This document shows, piece by piece, positions 1-7,404 of a DNA stretch of 10,324 nucleotides. Both the position numbers and the translations under genes were made by a program. Origin of the DNA: an uncultured Coprococcus sp. (GTDB taxonomy: Bacteria > Bacillota > Clostridia > Lachnospirales > Lachnospiraceae); the NCBI GenBank assembly GCA_900548315.1, contig URJU01000070.1, positions 1-10,324 on the forward strand, in the 5' to 3' direction. Positions within the stretch are counted from its first letter, which is position 1. Each line of letters starts with the position of its first letter. The notes under the pieces were generated by a model. It saw only the letters and a list, made by a program, of their open reading frames with translations, was not told where the DNA came from and did no database searches.

Positions 1-243
1 TATGAGGGCAGCAGAAGCCGGAAGGCACTGGAGACTTATCTCCTGGCAGTCGGCGTTACCAGAACCCCCGCAGAGTATCAGAGCGTGGTAAGAAGACTCG
101 GTGTAGAAAAAGAGGTTCTTCAGGATATCAAGGAGAAGCTGGCAAAATTTGGCAAAAAGCCGGAAGTTTCGGCTGACCTGGACAATCCGGATGAAATACT
201 TCAAAAGCTCACCCGAGAATATCACAGAAGCACAGGTTCTTAA
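1..243 (+). CDS. C-terminal fragment of an unrecognised protein (5' end outside window)
   Basis: Frame 1 is open from the first base to a TAA at 241-243, giving the last 80 residues of a protein that begins upstream of the window. The fragment is charged and helix-prone, with a Lys/Glu-rich central part (around 'DIKEKLAKFGKKPEV') and ends 'REYHRSTGS'. It has no membrane segment, cysteine cluster or motif that I recognise, so I give no function. The reading frame and codon use look like real coding sequence rather than chance: there is no other long open frame over it, and the following 146 nt turns non-coding in character, with a promoter and the leader of the aldolase gene. It is co-directional with that gene, but the 146-nt gap and the separate promoter suggest independent transcription. 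Confidence 0.6.
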   Translation, partial: YEGSRSRKALETYLLAVGVTRTPAEYQSVVRRLGVEKEVLQDIKEKLAKFGKKPEVSADLDNPDEILQKLTREYHRSTGS

Positions 244-302
244 GCAGAAGTCCAGAATCGTCAAAAAATATCAGATCAAAATGGGAAATTCTCCAAATAG
301 AC

Positions 303-331
303 TGGACGAATCGTACAGAATCTGGTAAACT
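303..331 (+). promoter_or_regulatory. Candidate sigma-A promoter of the aldolase gene
   Basis: TGGACG at 303-308 and TAAACT at 326-331 are separated by 17 nt, and the -10 is preceded by TGG, an extended -10 (TGn). Each hexamer matches four of six consensus positions. Transcription would start near 338, just before the leader hairpin. A second possible -10, TATAAA at 337-342, matches better but has no -35 at a suitable distance. The call rests on pattern only. Confidence 0.4.
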
Positions 332-341
332 AGACGTATAA

Positions 342-369
342 ATTGGAAGTGGTAAGACCAACTTCCGAT
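342..369 (+). promoter_or_regulatory. Leader hairpin just upstream of the aldolase RBS
   Basis: GGAAGT-GGT (345-353) pairs with ACC-a-ACTTCC (357-366), with a single bulged A at 360 and a three-base AAG loop. Three more pairs extend the base to 342/369, giving about 12 pairs, one of them G-U. The AGGAGG at 376-381 lies 6 nt after the stem and 8 nt before the ATG. If the promoter at 303-331 is used, the hairpin sits almost at the 5' end of the mRNA, where such stems commonly protect a transcript from decay. That role is inferred. Confidence 0.5.
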
Positions 370-389
370 AAGATTAGGAGGAATTTATC

Positions 390-1259
390 ATGTTAGTAAA
401 CGCTTCAGAAATGCTGAAAAAAGCAAAAGCTGGTCATTATGCAGTAGGTCAGTTCAACATCAACAACCTTGAGTGGACAAAGGCTGTTCTCCTCACAGCT
501 CAGGAGCTTCAGTCACCTGTTATCCTTGGTGTTTCAGAGGGCGCTGGAAAGTATATGACAGGATTTGAGACAGTTGCAGCAATGGTTAAGGCTATGCATG
601 ATTCACTTGGAATCACAGTTCCTGTAGCTCTTCACCTTGATCACGGAACATACGAAGGATGCTACAAGTGTGTTAAGGCTGGTTTCACTTCTATCATGTT
701 TGATGGTTCACACTATCCATTCGAGGAGAACCTTGCTAAGTCAACAGAGCTCGTTAACGTAGCTCATCAGCTTGGCCTCTCAATCGAGTGTGAGGTTGGT
801 TCCATCGGTGGTGAGGAAGACGGAGTTATTGGTATGGGCGAGTGCGCTGATCCAGATGAGTGTAAGACTATCGCTGATCTCGGTGTAGATATGCTTGCAG
901 CTGGTATCGGTAACATCCATGGTAAGTACCCAGCTAACTGGAAGGGACTTAGCTTCGAGACACTTGATGCTATCCAGCAGAAGACAGGTGTTATGCCATT
1001 AGTTCTTCACGGTGGTACAGGTATCCCAGCTGACATGATCAAGAAGGCTATTTCACTTGGCGTTTCAAAGATCAACGTTAACACAGAGTGCCAGTTATCA
1101 TTTGCAGATGCTACAAGAAAGTACATCGAGGCTGGTAAGGATCTCGAGGGCAAGGGATTTGATCCTAGAAAGCTTCTCGCTCCTGGTTTCGAGGCTATCA
1201 AGGCTACTGTTAAGGAGAAGATGGAACTCTTCGGATCAGTTGGTAAGGCTAACGACTAA
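390..1259 (+). CDS. fba: Class II fructose-1,6-bisphosphate aldolase
   Basis: This enzyme reversibly cleaves fructose 1,6-bisphosphate into dihydroxyacetone phosphate and glyceraldehyde 3-phosphate in cytosolic glycolysis and gluconeogenesis. The 289-residue protein has the normal length of a class IIB zinc aldolase. HLDHG at 82-86 carries the catalytic Asp84 and a zinc-ligand His85. The other expected zinc ligands are His177 (in IHGKY) and His207 (in LHGGTG), and INVNTE at 228-233 belongs to the phosphate-binding region. The ATG is preceded by a perfect AGGAGG (376-381) at 8 nt. The codons are strongly biased (GGT, CTT, GTT, GCT), as expected for an abundant glycolytic protein and unlike the uvr and trp genes. 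It stands alone between its own promoter and a strong terminator. A tagatose-bisphosphate aldolase is the main alternative within the family; the isolated glycolytic-style context favours fructose bisphosphate. Confidence 0.95.
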   Translation: MLVNASEMLKKAKAGHYAVGQFNINNLEWTKAVLLTAQELQSPVILGVSEGAGKYMTGFETVAAMVKAMHDSLGITVPVALHLDHGTYEGCYKCVKAGFTSIMFDGSHYPFEENLAKSTELVNVAHQLGLSIECEVGSIGGEEDGVIGMGECADPDECKTIADLGVDMLAAGIGNIHGKYPANWKGLSFETLDAIQQKTGVMPLVLHGGTGIPADMIKKAISLGVSKINVNTECQLSFADATRKYIEAGKDLEGKGFDPRKLLAPGFEAIKATVKEKMELFGSVGKAND

Positions 1260-1346
1260 TCAGCTATCTTTGACAGACTAATTAACAAATGTAACGATAA
1301 ACTATCCGGTACCTATCGGACAAGTATCGCTCACGTAAACTTAAAG

Positions 1347-1392
1347 GAACCCCATCACAGCTTATATGAGCCATGATGGGGTTCTTATTTCT
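1347..1392 (+). terminator. Rho-independent terminator after the aldolase gene
   Basis: GAACCCCATCA (1347-1357) pairs perfectly with TGATGGGGTTC (1374-1384), an 11-bp stem with a GC-rich core, followed by TTATTTCTTT. It lies about 88 nt past the aldolase stop and only 16 nt from the stop of the convergent gene at 1401. Read on the minus strand the same stem is followed by CCTTTAAGTTTA, so it may also end the uvrB-uvrA-membrane protein transcript, though less efficiently. Confidence 0.9.
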
Positions 1393-1400
1393 TTATTATA

Positions 1401-2129
1401 TTAATTTTGTTCTGATACATCAGCATTTTTCTTTTTCCTGCTTATGATCCACCACACAGGTACTGATGCCAGTAAGAGCAAGGCTGTCGCCACACTAAAC
1501 CATGATCCAAAACTAAGTCCTGTCTCTTCCCACGGGTCCATTTTTCTCAGATCTATCAATGCCAGTACAAACTCCAGTATAAGAGCTCCACCAACTGCAA
1601 TTGATATAATTAGGTCTACTATATAGCACACTGCTTTGTCAATAAATGCACATATTACATCCGCTAATATGACGATCGTAGCAATTAGCAACGAAAGTAC
1701 AGTTATTCCAAACACTCCACTTATAGTTCTAACATCAGAACCTATATGTGCATACGGAAGAAATACTGATACCAGTGCCATGATCATCCCAACTATATTA
1801 AGTATATTAGGAATATGTGTATGCCCCTTCTTCACATCAGCATGGGTATCCTGTCTATTTTCATACCCCATATAACCCATGGGGTTGTCATATGTCTGCT
1901 GCCACGGCTGGCTGTACTGTGGCTGACTATATTGTAGCACTGGCTGACTGTGCTGTGGCTGGCCATACTGTGGCACCTGCTGACTCCACTGTGTTACCTG
2001 GCTGTTCTGCTGCTGATATGGCTGCTGCCACGTCTGCTCCGGCTGGTTATACTGTGGCTGACCATATTGCGGCATCTGCTGATTTCCCTGCGATGTCTGT
2101 CCATATTGTGACTTACTCTGTTCATCCAT
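1401..2129 (-). CDS. Gln/Tyr/Pro-rich four-helix membrane protein, unknown function
   Basis: The 242-residue protein has two halves. Residues 1-90 are low complexity, made almost wholly of Gln, Tyr, Pro and Ser with repeated QYGQPQ/QYSQPQ units and several Trp. Residues 107-127, 139-163, 166-192 and 210-230 are hydrophobic and predict four membrane helices, followed by a basic RKKK tail. Such proteins, a disordered Q/Y/P head on a small multi-helix anchor, are common in Clostridia but I know no assigned function. The start is chosen at 2129 because GGAGGT (2145-2140) lies 10 nt upstream; an in-frame ATG at 2165 has no properly spaced site. The gene begins 39 nt after the uvrA stop on the same strand, with no terminator visible between them, so it is probably the third gene of the uvrB-uvrA transcript. 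Membrane location is well supported; any role in DNA-damage response is inference. Confidence 0.8.
   Translation of the reverse strand: MDEQSKSQYGQTSQGNQQMPQYGQPQYNQPEQTWQQPYQQQNSQVTQWSQQVPQYGQPQHSQPVLQYSQPQYSQPWQQTYDNPMGYMGYENRQDTHADVKKGHTHIPNILNIVGMIMALVSVFLPYAHIGSDVRTISGVFGITVLSLLIATIVILADVICAFIDKAVCYIVDLIISIAVGGALILEFVLALIDLRKMDPWEETGLSFGSWFSVATALLLLASVPVWWIISRKKKNADVSEQN
1905..2078 (-). repeat. Imperfect coding repeats of the Q/Y/P-rich domain
   Basis: Two 13-residue units, QMPQYGQPQYNQP (2078-2040) and QVPQYGQPQHSQP (1979-1941), are near-identical. A third diverged unit, VLQYSQPQYSQP (1940-1905), follows the second directly. The DNA copies share runs such as CTGTGGCTG on the plus strand, which makes the stretch prone to length change by slippage or recombination. 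Confidence 0.75.
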
Positions 2130-2139
2130 GTTGTCATCT

Positions 2140-2145
2140 ACCTCC
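2140..2145 (-). promoter_or_regulatory. RBS that fixes the start of the membrane protein at 2129
   Basis: GGAGGT on the minus strand, 10 nt before the ATG at 2129. The longer in-frame ATG at 2165 would place this site inside the coding region and lacks its own well-spaced site. Confidence 0.75.
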
Positions 2146-2168
2146 GATGTAATTATTCGACACATCCC

Positions 2169-5120
2169 TTACATATCGAGATACCTCCTCAGGTATTGTC
2201 CTGTATATGATTCAGGTATCTTCGCTACTTCCTCCGGAGTTCCGCTGGCAATGACCGTTCCACCTCCAGCACCTCCTTCAGGTCCCATGTCAATAATATA
2301 ATCTGCAGTCTTGATGACGTCAAGGTTGTGTTCAATAACCACAACTGTATTTCCGCCCTCACTGAGCCTCCTGAGTATATCTACCAATCTGTGTACATCA
2401 GCAAAATGTAATCCTGTAGTCGGCTCATCAAGCACATATATCGTTTTTCCTGTTCCTCGTCTGGAAAGTTCAGTCGCAAGCTTGATTCTCTGCGCCTCTC
2501 CGCCCGAAAGTGTTGTGGATGGCTGACCAAGTTTTATATATCCAAGACCGACATCTCGAAGAGTCTCTATCTTCTTGAGTATTCTTGGAACATTGGCAAA
2601 GAATTCACATGCCTCATCAACAGTCATATCAAGAACTTCATTTATACTCTTGCCCTTGTACTTGACCTCCAGGGTCTCCCTGTTGTATCTCTTTCCTCCG
2701 CACACTTCACATGGCACATATATATCTGGCAGGAAGTGCATCTCTATCTTTATGATTCCATCTCCACGACACGCCTCACATCGTCCGCCGGATACATTGA
2801 AGCTGAATCTTCCCTTGCCGTAACCTCTTGCCTTGGCATCCTTGGTTCCGGCAAACAGATCCCTTATCAGATCGAATGTACCTGTATAAGTAGCCGGATT
2901 GGACCTCGGCGTTCTACCTATAGGTGACTGGTCTATATTGATAATCTTATCCAAAGCATCATAGCCAATGATATGGTCGTGCTTTCCTGCTTTAATCCTG
3001 CTCCTGTTGAGTCTTCTCGCCAGTTTCTTGTACAAGATCTCATTTACCAGAGAACTCTTTCCTGAACCAGACACACCCGTCACACATGTCATGATTCCAA
3101 GTGGTATATCCACATCTATATGCTTGAGATTGTTCTCATAAGCATTCTTGACAGTGAGCCATCCAGTTGGCTTTCTCCTCACATCCGGAACCTCTATCTT
3201 CTTCCTGCCACTTAAGTAGTCACCGGTGATAGAATTCTCACACTTCATGATATCCTCTGCGGTTCCCTCTGCAACCACATATCCACCATTTGCACCGGCT
3301 CCCGGTCCTATATCTATGATGTGATCCGCAGCCCTCATAGTATCCTCGTCATGCTCGACAACGATCAGAGTATTTCCAAGGTCTCTCAGATTCTTGAGAG
3401 CAGCTATGAGCTTGTCATTATCCCTCTGATGAAGTCCGATACTCGGCTCGTCAAGAATATACGCAACACCGACCAAGCCTGAACCTATCTGCGTTGCAAG
3501 TCTAATTCTCTGCGCCTCACCTCCTGAGAGCGTGCTTGTACCCCTGCTCAGGCACAGATAGTCAAGACCCACGTCTATAAGAAAATGCAATCTTGACCTG
3601 ATCTCCTTGAGTATAGCTGCGCCTATCATCTTCTGTCTGTCCGTGAGCTCCAGCTCTTTCATGAATTTTGCAAGTTCTGTGATCGGAAGCTCTGTAAGTT
3701 CAGCAATATTCTTATCTCCAACTGTAACAGCAAGGGCTGTGGGCTTAAGTCTCTTGCCACCGCAAACCTCACACGGAGTTATAGTCATGAATGTCTCATA
3801 CTCAGCCTTTGTAGACTCAGCAGATGTCTCTCTGTATCTTCTGGCAACACTCTTCAGAAGTCCTTCAAATGTTATGTCGTACACACCCTCACCACGCTGT
3901 CCCTTGTAGTGCACCTTAACTGGGCGTGAGTTCTTTCCATATAATAAAAGATCTTTGATATCCTGTGGATAATCCTGAAATGGAGTATCCAGAGAAAATC
4001 CATACTCAGCACTCAATGCCTTAAGTATGGCATTTGAGTAGCTCTTGCCATCATTGCACGACTGCCATCCAAGTACCACTATGGCTCCATCGTTTATCGA
4101 CATACTCTGATCTGGTATCATAAGATCAGGATCAAATTCCATCTTAAAACCAAGACCTGCACATGTCGGACATGCGCCAAATGGATTGTTAAACGAGAAA
4201 CTTCTCGGCTCTATCTCATCTATACTGATTCCACAATCCGGACATGAAAAGCTGTCTGAGAAATTGATAACGGTATTCTCCTTCTGAATACCATTCTCGT
4301 CTCTCGCCCCGATCACTTCGATCTTCATAAGTCCCTCTGCAAGCTGAAGGGCTGTCTCTATGGAATCCGTAAGTCTGCGTTCCACATCCTGTCTTACAAC
4401 CAGACGATCTATCACAATATCTATGCTATGCTTTTTATTCTTGTCAAGTTTTATCTCCTCCGAAAGTTCATACATACTGCCGTCGACTATCACTCTGACA
4501 AATCCACTCTTCTTTGCCTTCTCAAGAAGCTTTACATGCTCTCCCTTTCGGCCTCTGACCACAGGCGCAAGCACCATGAACTTTGTCCTCTCTGGAAACT
4601 TCATGATCTCATCCACCATCTGGTCAACCGTCTGTCTGCTTATGACCTTGCCACAGTTCGGGCAGTGTGGTATTCCCACTCTTGCATATAAAAGTCTGAA
4701 ATAGTCATATATCTCCGTGACAGTACCAACTGTAGATCGAGGGTTCCTATTTGTTGACTTCTGATCTATAGAGATAGCCGGTGACAGTCCCTCGATCTTG
4801 TCCACGTCCGGTTTCTCAGCCTGTCCAAGGAACTGTCTGGCATAGGATGACAGAGATTCCATATATCTTCTCTGCCCCTCCGCATATATCGTGTCAAATG
4901 CCAGCGAAGACTTACCCGATCCCGAAAGTCCTGTCACGACGACAAATTTGTCCCTTGGAATCTTGACATTGATATTCTTCAGATTATTTTCACGTGCGCC
5001 CTCAATAGTAATATACTTCCTATCAATATTCCTGCTGGCGTTGAAATAATCATCCTTCATGCTCGCATCCGTTATATCCTCCAGATGCTCATCACGTTCA
5101 TAATTCTTATTATCTTCCAT
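2169..5120 (-). CDS. uvrA: Excinuclease ABC subunit A (UvrA)
   Basis: UvrA is the damage-sensing ABC-type ATPase of nucleotide excision repair; as a dimer it loads UvrB onto lesions. The 983-residue protein holds both ATPase modules. The first has Walker A GLSGSGKS (64-71), signature LSGGEAQR (531-538) and Walker B ILDEP (555-559). The second has GVSGSGKS (682-689), LSGGEAQR (871-878) and VLDEP (896-900). Cysteine pairs CPDC (293-296) with CPTC (317-320), and CEAC (781-784) with CEVC (804-807), form the zinc modules. CPNC at 153-156 and CEVC at 450-453 are a further pair of CxxC motifs. All key residues are present. An acidic N-terminal tail of about 35 residues precedes the usual start of the family ('YITIEGARENNLKNI'). 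The site at 5131-5135 (AAAGG, 10 nt spacing) is modest; Met21 has only a poorly spaced GGAGG. It lies 84 nt downstream of uvrB and probably shares its SOS promoter. Confidence 0.97.
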   Translation of the reverse strand: MEDNKNYERDEHLEDITDASMKDDYFNASRNIDRKYITIEGARENNLKNINVKIPRDKFVVVTGLSGSGKSSLAFDTIYAEGQRRYMESLSSYARQFLGQAEKPDVDKIEGLSPAISIDQKSTNRNPRSTVGTVTEIYDYFRLLYARVGIPHCPNCGKVISRQTVDQMVDEIMKFPERTKFMVLAPVVRGRKGEHVKLLEKAKKSGFVRVIVDGSMYELSEEIKLDKNKKHSIDIVIDRLVVRQDVERRLTDSIETALQLAEGLMKIEVIGARDENGIQKENTVINFSDSFSCPDCGISIDEIEPRSFSFNNPFGACPTCAGLGFKMEFDPDLMIPDQSMSINDGAIVVLGWQSCNDGKSYSNAILKALSAEYGFSLDTPFQDYPQDIKDLLLYGKNSRPVKVHYKGQRGEGVYDITFEGLLKSVARRYRETSAESTKAEYETFMTITPCEVCGGKRLKPTALAVTVGDKNIAELTELPITELAKFMKELELTDRQKMIGAAILKEIRSRLHFLIDVGLDYLCLSRGTSTLSGGEAQRIRLATQIGSGLVGVAYILDEPSIGLHQRDNDKLIAALKNLRDLGNTLIVVEHDEDTMRAADHIIDIGPGAGANGGYVVAEGTAEDIMKCENSITGDYLSGRKKIEVPDVRRKPTGWLTVKNAYENNLKHIDVDIPLGIMTCVTGVSGSGKSSLVNEILYKKLARRLNRSRIKAGKHDHIIGYDALDKIINIDQSPIGRTPRSNPATYTGTFDLIRDLFAGTKDAKARGYGKGRFSFNVSGGRCEACRGDGIIKIEMHFLPDIYVPCEVCGGKRYNRETLEVKYKGKSINEVLDMTVDEACEFFANVPRILKKIETLRDVGLGYIKLGQPSTTLSGGEAQRIKLATELSRRGTGKTIYVLDEPTTGLHFADVHRLVDILRRLSEGGNTVVVIEHNLDVIKTADYIIDMGPEGGAGGGTVIASGTPEEVAKIPESYTGQYLRRYLDM

Positions 5121-5204
5121 CTCAATCTAACCTTTTCTCTATATTATTTCTATATTGATATATATTAAATCTGTTTCTTGTATCATGTAAGTCTGTGAAT
5201 TTCA
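5121..5204 (-). other. uvrB-uvrA spacer, AT-rich
   Basis: The 84-nt gap is very AT-rich with runs such as TTTAATATATATC. I see no convincing terminator, no second LexA box and no well-spaced -35/-10 pair, although the AT-rich stretch could contain a weak internal promoter for uvrA. The odd palindrome GTGAATTTCAC (5195-5205) spans the end of the uvrB gene and is too short to be called a terminator. Confidence 0.4.
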
Positions 5205-7193
5205 CTAGTCCTTATCATAATCCCTGAGTGCAGCCTTATACACCTTAAGCTGATCTCTAACCTCTGCTGCCACTTCAAAGTTGAGATCCGCAGCCGCCAT
5301 GTTCATCTTTTTTGTCAGCTTGGCAATTACCTTCTGCAGATCCTTCTTGGTCATTGACTCAACATCCTTCTCGTCGTCAGGCTGCTCCTCCTTTTTCACC
5401 TCTATAGTTATGAGGTCTCTTATACTCTTCTCTATCGTCTTTGGAGTTATACCGTGCTCTTCATTATACTTCTTCTGTATCTCACGGCGCCTGTTCGTCT
5501 CATCAAGGGCATACCTCATTGAACCCGTGATCGTATCTGCGTACATGATAACATGACCATCAACATTACGTGCTGCCCTTCCTATAGTCTGGATGAGCGA
5601 TGTCTCCGATCTCAGGAAACCTTCCTTGTCAGCATCCAGTATTGCCACCAAAGTAATCTCAGGTATATCAAGTCCCTCTCTCAGAAGGTTGATTCCAACA
5701 AGCACGTCGAACACGCCAAGACGGAGATCTCTCACTATCTCAACTCTCTCCATAGTGTCTATATCCGAGTGCAGATATTTTACCTTTATATCATTATCCC
5801 TCATATAGCTGGTGAGGTCCTCAGCCATACGTTTTGTAAGAGTAGTTACAAGCACCTTGTGTCCCTGCTCAGTCTCCTTGCGGACCTCTTTGAGCAGATC
5901 GTCTATCTGTCCCTCAACCGGTCTGACCTCAACCGGCGGATCAAGAAGTCCCGTGGGTCTGATGATCTGTTCAGCCATGAGCATCTGGTGTTCTTCCTCG
6001 TATTTGCCTGGTGTAGCAGACACGAACATGACCTGATCCAGTTTCTGCTCAAATTCTGAGAAATTGAGAGGTCTGTTGTCAAGTGCCGACGGAAGCCTGA
6101 AGCCGTAGTCCACCAGATTCATCTTACGTGAACGGTCTCCCGAATACATAGCACCAACCTGCGGCACTGTCATATGCGACTCATCTATAATAAGAAGGAA
6201 GTCATCACCGAAGAAATCCAGCAATGTGCTCGGTGTCTCCCCAGCTGATCTGCCAGCCAGAGGCCCTGAATAATTCTCTATACCCGAGCAAAATCCAGTC
6301 TCCCGCATCATCTCCATGTCAAAGTTGGTTCTCTCCTCGATACGCTGAGCCTCTATTAGCTTATCCTTTGACTTGAAGTAAGCAACCCTGTCCTTGAGTT
6401 CTGCCTCGATACGTTTCAGCGCCTTCTCCATCTTCTCCTGTCCAACTACATAGTGGGATGCCGGGAACAGACATGTGTATGTCAGATCCCTCTTTCCCTC
6501 TCCAGTGAGCGGGTCAAATTCCGTGATCCTATCTATCTCATCTCCGAAGAATTCTATCCTTATTCCATCATCAAATGTAGACACAGGAATGATCTCCAGC
6601 ACATCCCCACGCACCCTGAACGTACCTCTCTGCAGATCCATGTCATTCCTGTCATACTGTATATCTGTCAGCTCATCGATGACCTGATCCCTGTCCTTTA
6701 TCATGCCCACTCTGAATGAAAGCATCTGATTCCTGTACTCGTCCGGATCACCGATACCATATATACACGATACAGACGCAACCACGATGACGTCCTTCCT
6801 GTCTATAAGCGCCGCTGTTGCACTATGCCTCATACGGTCAATGTCATCATTTATAGATGAATCCTTGGCAATATAAGTATCCGTAGACGCAACATATGCC
6901 TCCGGCTGGTAATAATCATAGTATGAAACAAAATACTCCACTGCATTATTCGGGAAAAATTCCTTCATCTCTCCATAAAGCTGCGCCGCCAAAGTCTTGT
7001 TATGTGCAAGAACCAAAGTAGGCTTATTCAGCTGCTGTATGACATTCGCCATGGTGAATGTCTTACCTGATCCGGTTACACCAAGCAACGTCTCAAACTG
7101 ATTACCCTCTTTAAATCCATTCACCAACTTCTCTATAGCCTCCGGCTGATCTCCGGTGGGCTTATATTCCGATACCAATTCAAAATGATCCAT
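5205..7193 (-). CDS. uvrB: Excinuclease ABC subunit B (UvrB)
   Basis: UvrB receives the lesion from UvrA, verifies it with a beta-hairpin and recruits UvrC for incision. The 662-residue protein has Walker A GVTGSGKT (38-45), the tyrosine-rich beta-hairpin region (about 87-113, with YYDYYQPEAY), DESH (337-340), SGDRSRK (351-357), SATPG (392-396) and helicase motif VI QTIGRAARN (535-543). A C-terminal UVR domain (about 623-657, with NFEVAAEVRDQL) is the UvrC/UvrA contact. Length and motifs are complete. The start at 7193 has AAGGAGA with 6 nt spacing. The longer in-frame ATG at 7259 lies upstream of the transcription start predicted from the -10 at 7262-7267, so it cannot be used from that promoter. 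A LexA box within the promoter spacer indicates SOS control. It is the first gene of the uvrB-uvrA-membrane protein set. Confidence 0.97.
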   Translation of the reverse strand: MDHFELVSEYKPTGDQPEAIEKLVNGFKEGNQFETLLGVTGSGKTFTMANVIQQLNKPTLVLAHNKTLAAQLYGEMKEFFPNNAVEYFVSYYDYYQPEAYVASTDTYIAKDSSINDDIDRMRHSATAALIDRKDVIVVASVSCIYGIGDPDEYRNQMLSFRVGMIKDRDQVIDELTDIQYDRNDMDLQRGTFRVRGDVLEIIPVSTFDDGIRIEFFGDEIDRITEFDPLTGEGKRDLTYTCLFPASHYVVGQEKMEKALKRIEAELKDRVAYFKSKDKLIEAQRIEERTNFDMEMMRETGFCSGIENYSGPLAGRSAGETPSTLLDFFGDDFLLIIDESHMTVPQVGAMYSGDRSRKMNLVDYGFRLPSALDNRPLNFSEFEQKLDQVMFVSATPGKYEEEHQMLMAEQIIRPTGLLDPPVEVRPVEGQIDDLLKEVRKETEQGHKVLVTTLTKRMAEDLTSYMRDNDIKVKYLHSDIDTMERVEIVRDLRLGVFDVLVGINLLREGLDIPEITLVAILDADKEGFLRSETSLIQTIGRAARNVDGHVIMYADTITGSMRYALDETNRRREIQKKYNEEHGITPKTIEKSIRDLITIEVKKEEQPDDEKDVESMTKKDLQKVIAKLTKKMNMAAADLNFEVAAEVRDQLKVYKAALRDYDKD

Positions 7194-7199
7194 AAAAAT

Positions 7200-7205
7200 C
7201 TCCTT
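7200..7205 (-). promoter_or_regulatory. RBS that fixes the uvrB start at 7193
   Basis: AAGGAG on the minus strand, 6 nt before the ATG at 7193, which begins MDHFELVSEYKPTGDQP, the usual UvrB N-terminus. Confidence 0.85.
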
Positions 7206-7261
7206 AAAGACAGTATAACTGCCATCAACGCCTGACAATAAGCATGATAAAGCCTGCATCC

Positions 7262-7290
7262 ATTATATCGAACATTCGTTCTTATATCAA
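7262..7290 (-). promoter_or_regulatory. Near-consensus sigma-A promoter of uvrB
   Basis: On the minus strand, TTGATA (7290-7285) and TATAAT (7267-7262) are separated by exactly 17 nt. The -35 matches five of six positions and the -10 all six. Transcription should begin near 7255, giving a leader of about 62 nt before the uvrB ATG. It begins directly after the T-tract of the terminator at 7292-7340. Confidence 0.85.
7269..7282. promoter_or_regulatory. LexA/DinR operator (SOS box) inside the uvrB promoter
   Basis: CGAAC-ATTC-GTTCT on the plus strand (AGAAC-GAAT-GTTCG on the minus). It keeps the GAAC-N4-GTTC core of the Gram-positive LexA box (Bacillus consensus CGAACRNRYGTTYC) and differs at two of 14 positions on either strand. 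It sits wholly between the -35 and -10, where bound repressor would block RNA polymerase. This is the classic arrangement for SOS-induced uvrB. Confidence 0.85.
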
Positions 7291-7291
7291 G

Positions 7292-7340
7292 TAAAAACAT
7301 GGCAGTTATTCAAGTTTATTTATCCCCCGAACAACTGCCA
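7292..7340 (-). terminator. Rho-independent terminator between the 121-aa orphan and uvrB
   Basis: On the minus strand TGGCAGTTGTTC (7340-7329) pairs over all 12 positions with GAATAACTGCCA (7311-7300), one pair being G-U. The loop is 17 nt and TGTTTTT follows. It ends the transcript of the 121-aa gene about 65 nt past its stop and insulates the SOS promoter that begins 2 nt later. Confidence 0.75.
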
Positions 7341-7404
7341 CCATGCACCAATTCTTTACCAAATTCAGTAGTCAACGCCTTACTCTCAGCTCCTTCTATG
7401 CCAC

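Larger units (their letters stand above)
7215..7309. repeat. 11-bp perfect inverted repeat bracketing the uvrB promoter
   Basis: ATAACTGCCAT (7215-7225) is the exact reverse complement of ATGGCAGTTAT (7299-7309). The distal copy is also the 3' arm of the terminator. A third partial copy, AACTGCCA (7333-7340), is the other terminator arm. The near copy lies in the uvrB mRNA leader, upstream of the RBS. Confidence 0.7.

Noticed and set aside
2311..6719. Many plus-strand ORFs of 60-168 codons opposite uvrA and uvrB
   Set aside because: These are antisense shadows of conserved repair genes, without RBSs or recognisable products.
7194..7259. Extended uvrB start at 7259
   Set aside because: It lies upstream of the predicted transcription start (about 7255), and the extra 22 residues do not resemble UvrB. 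The ATG at 7193 has a strong RBS.
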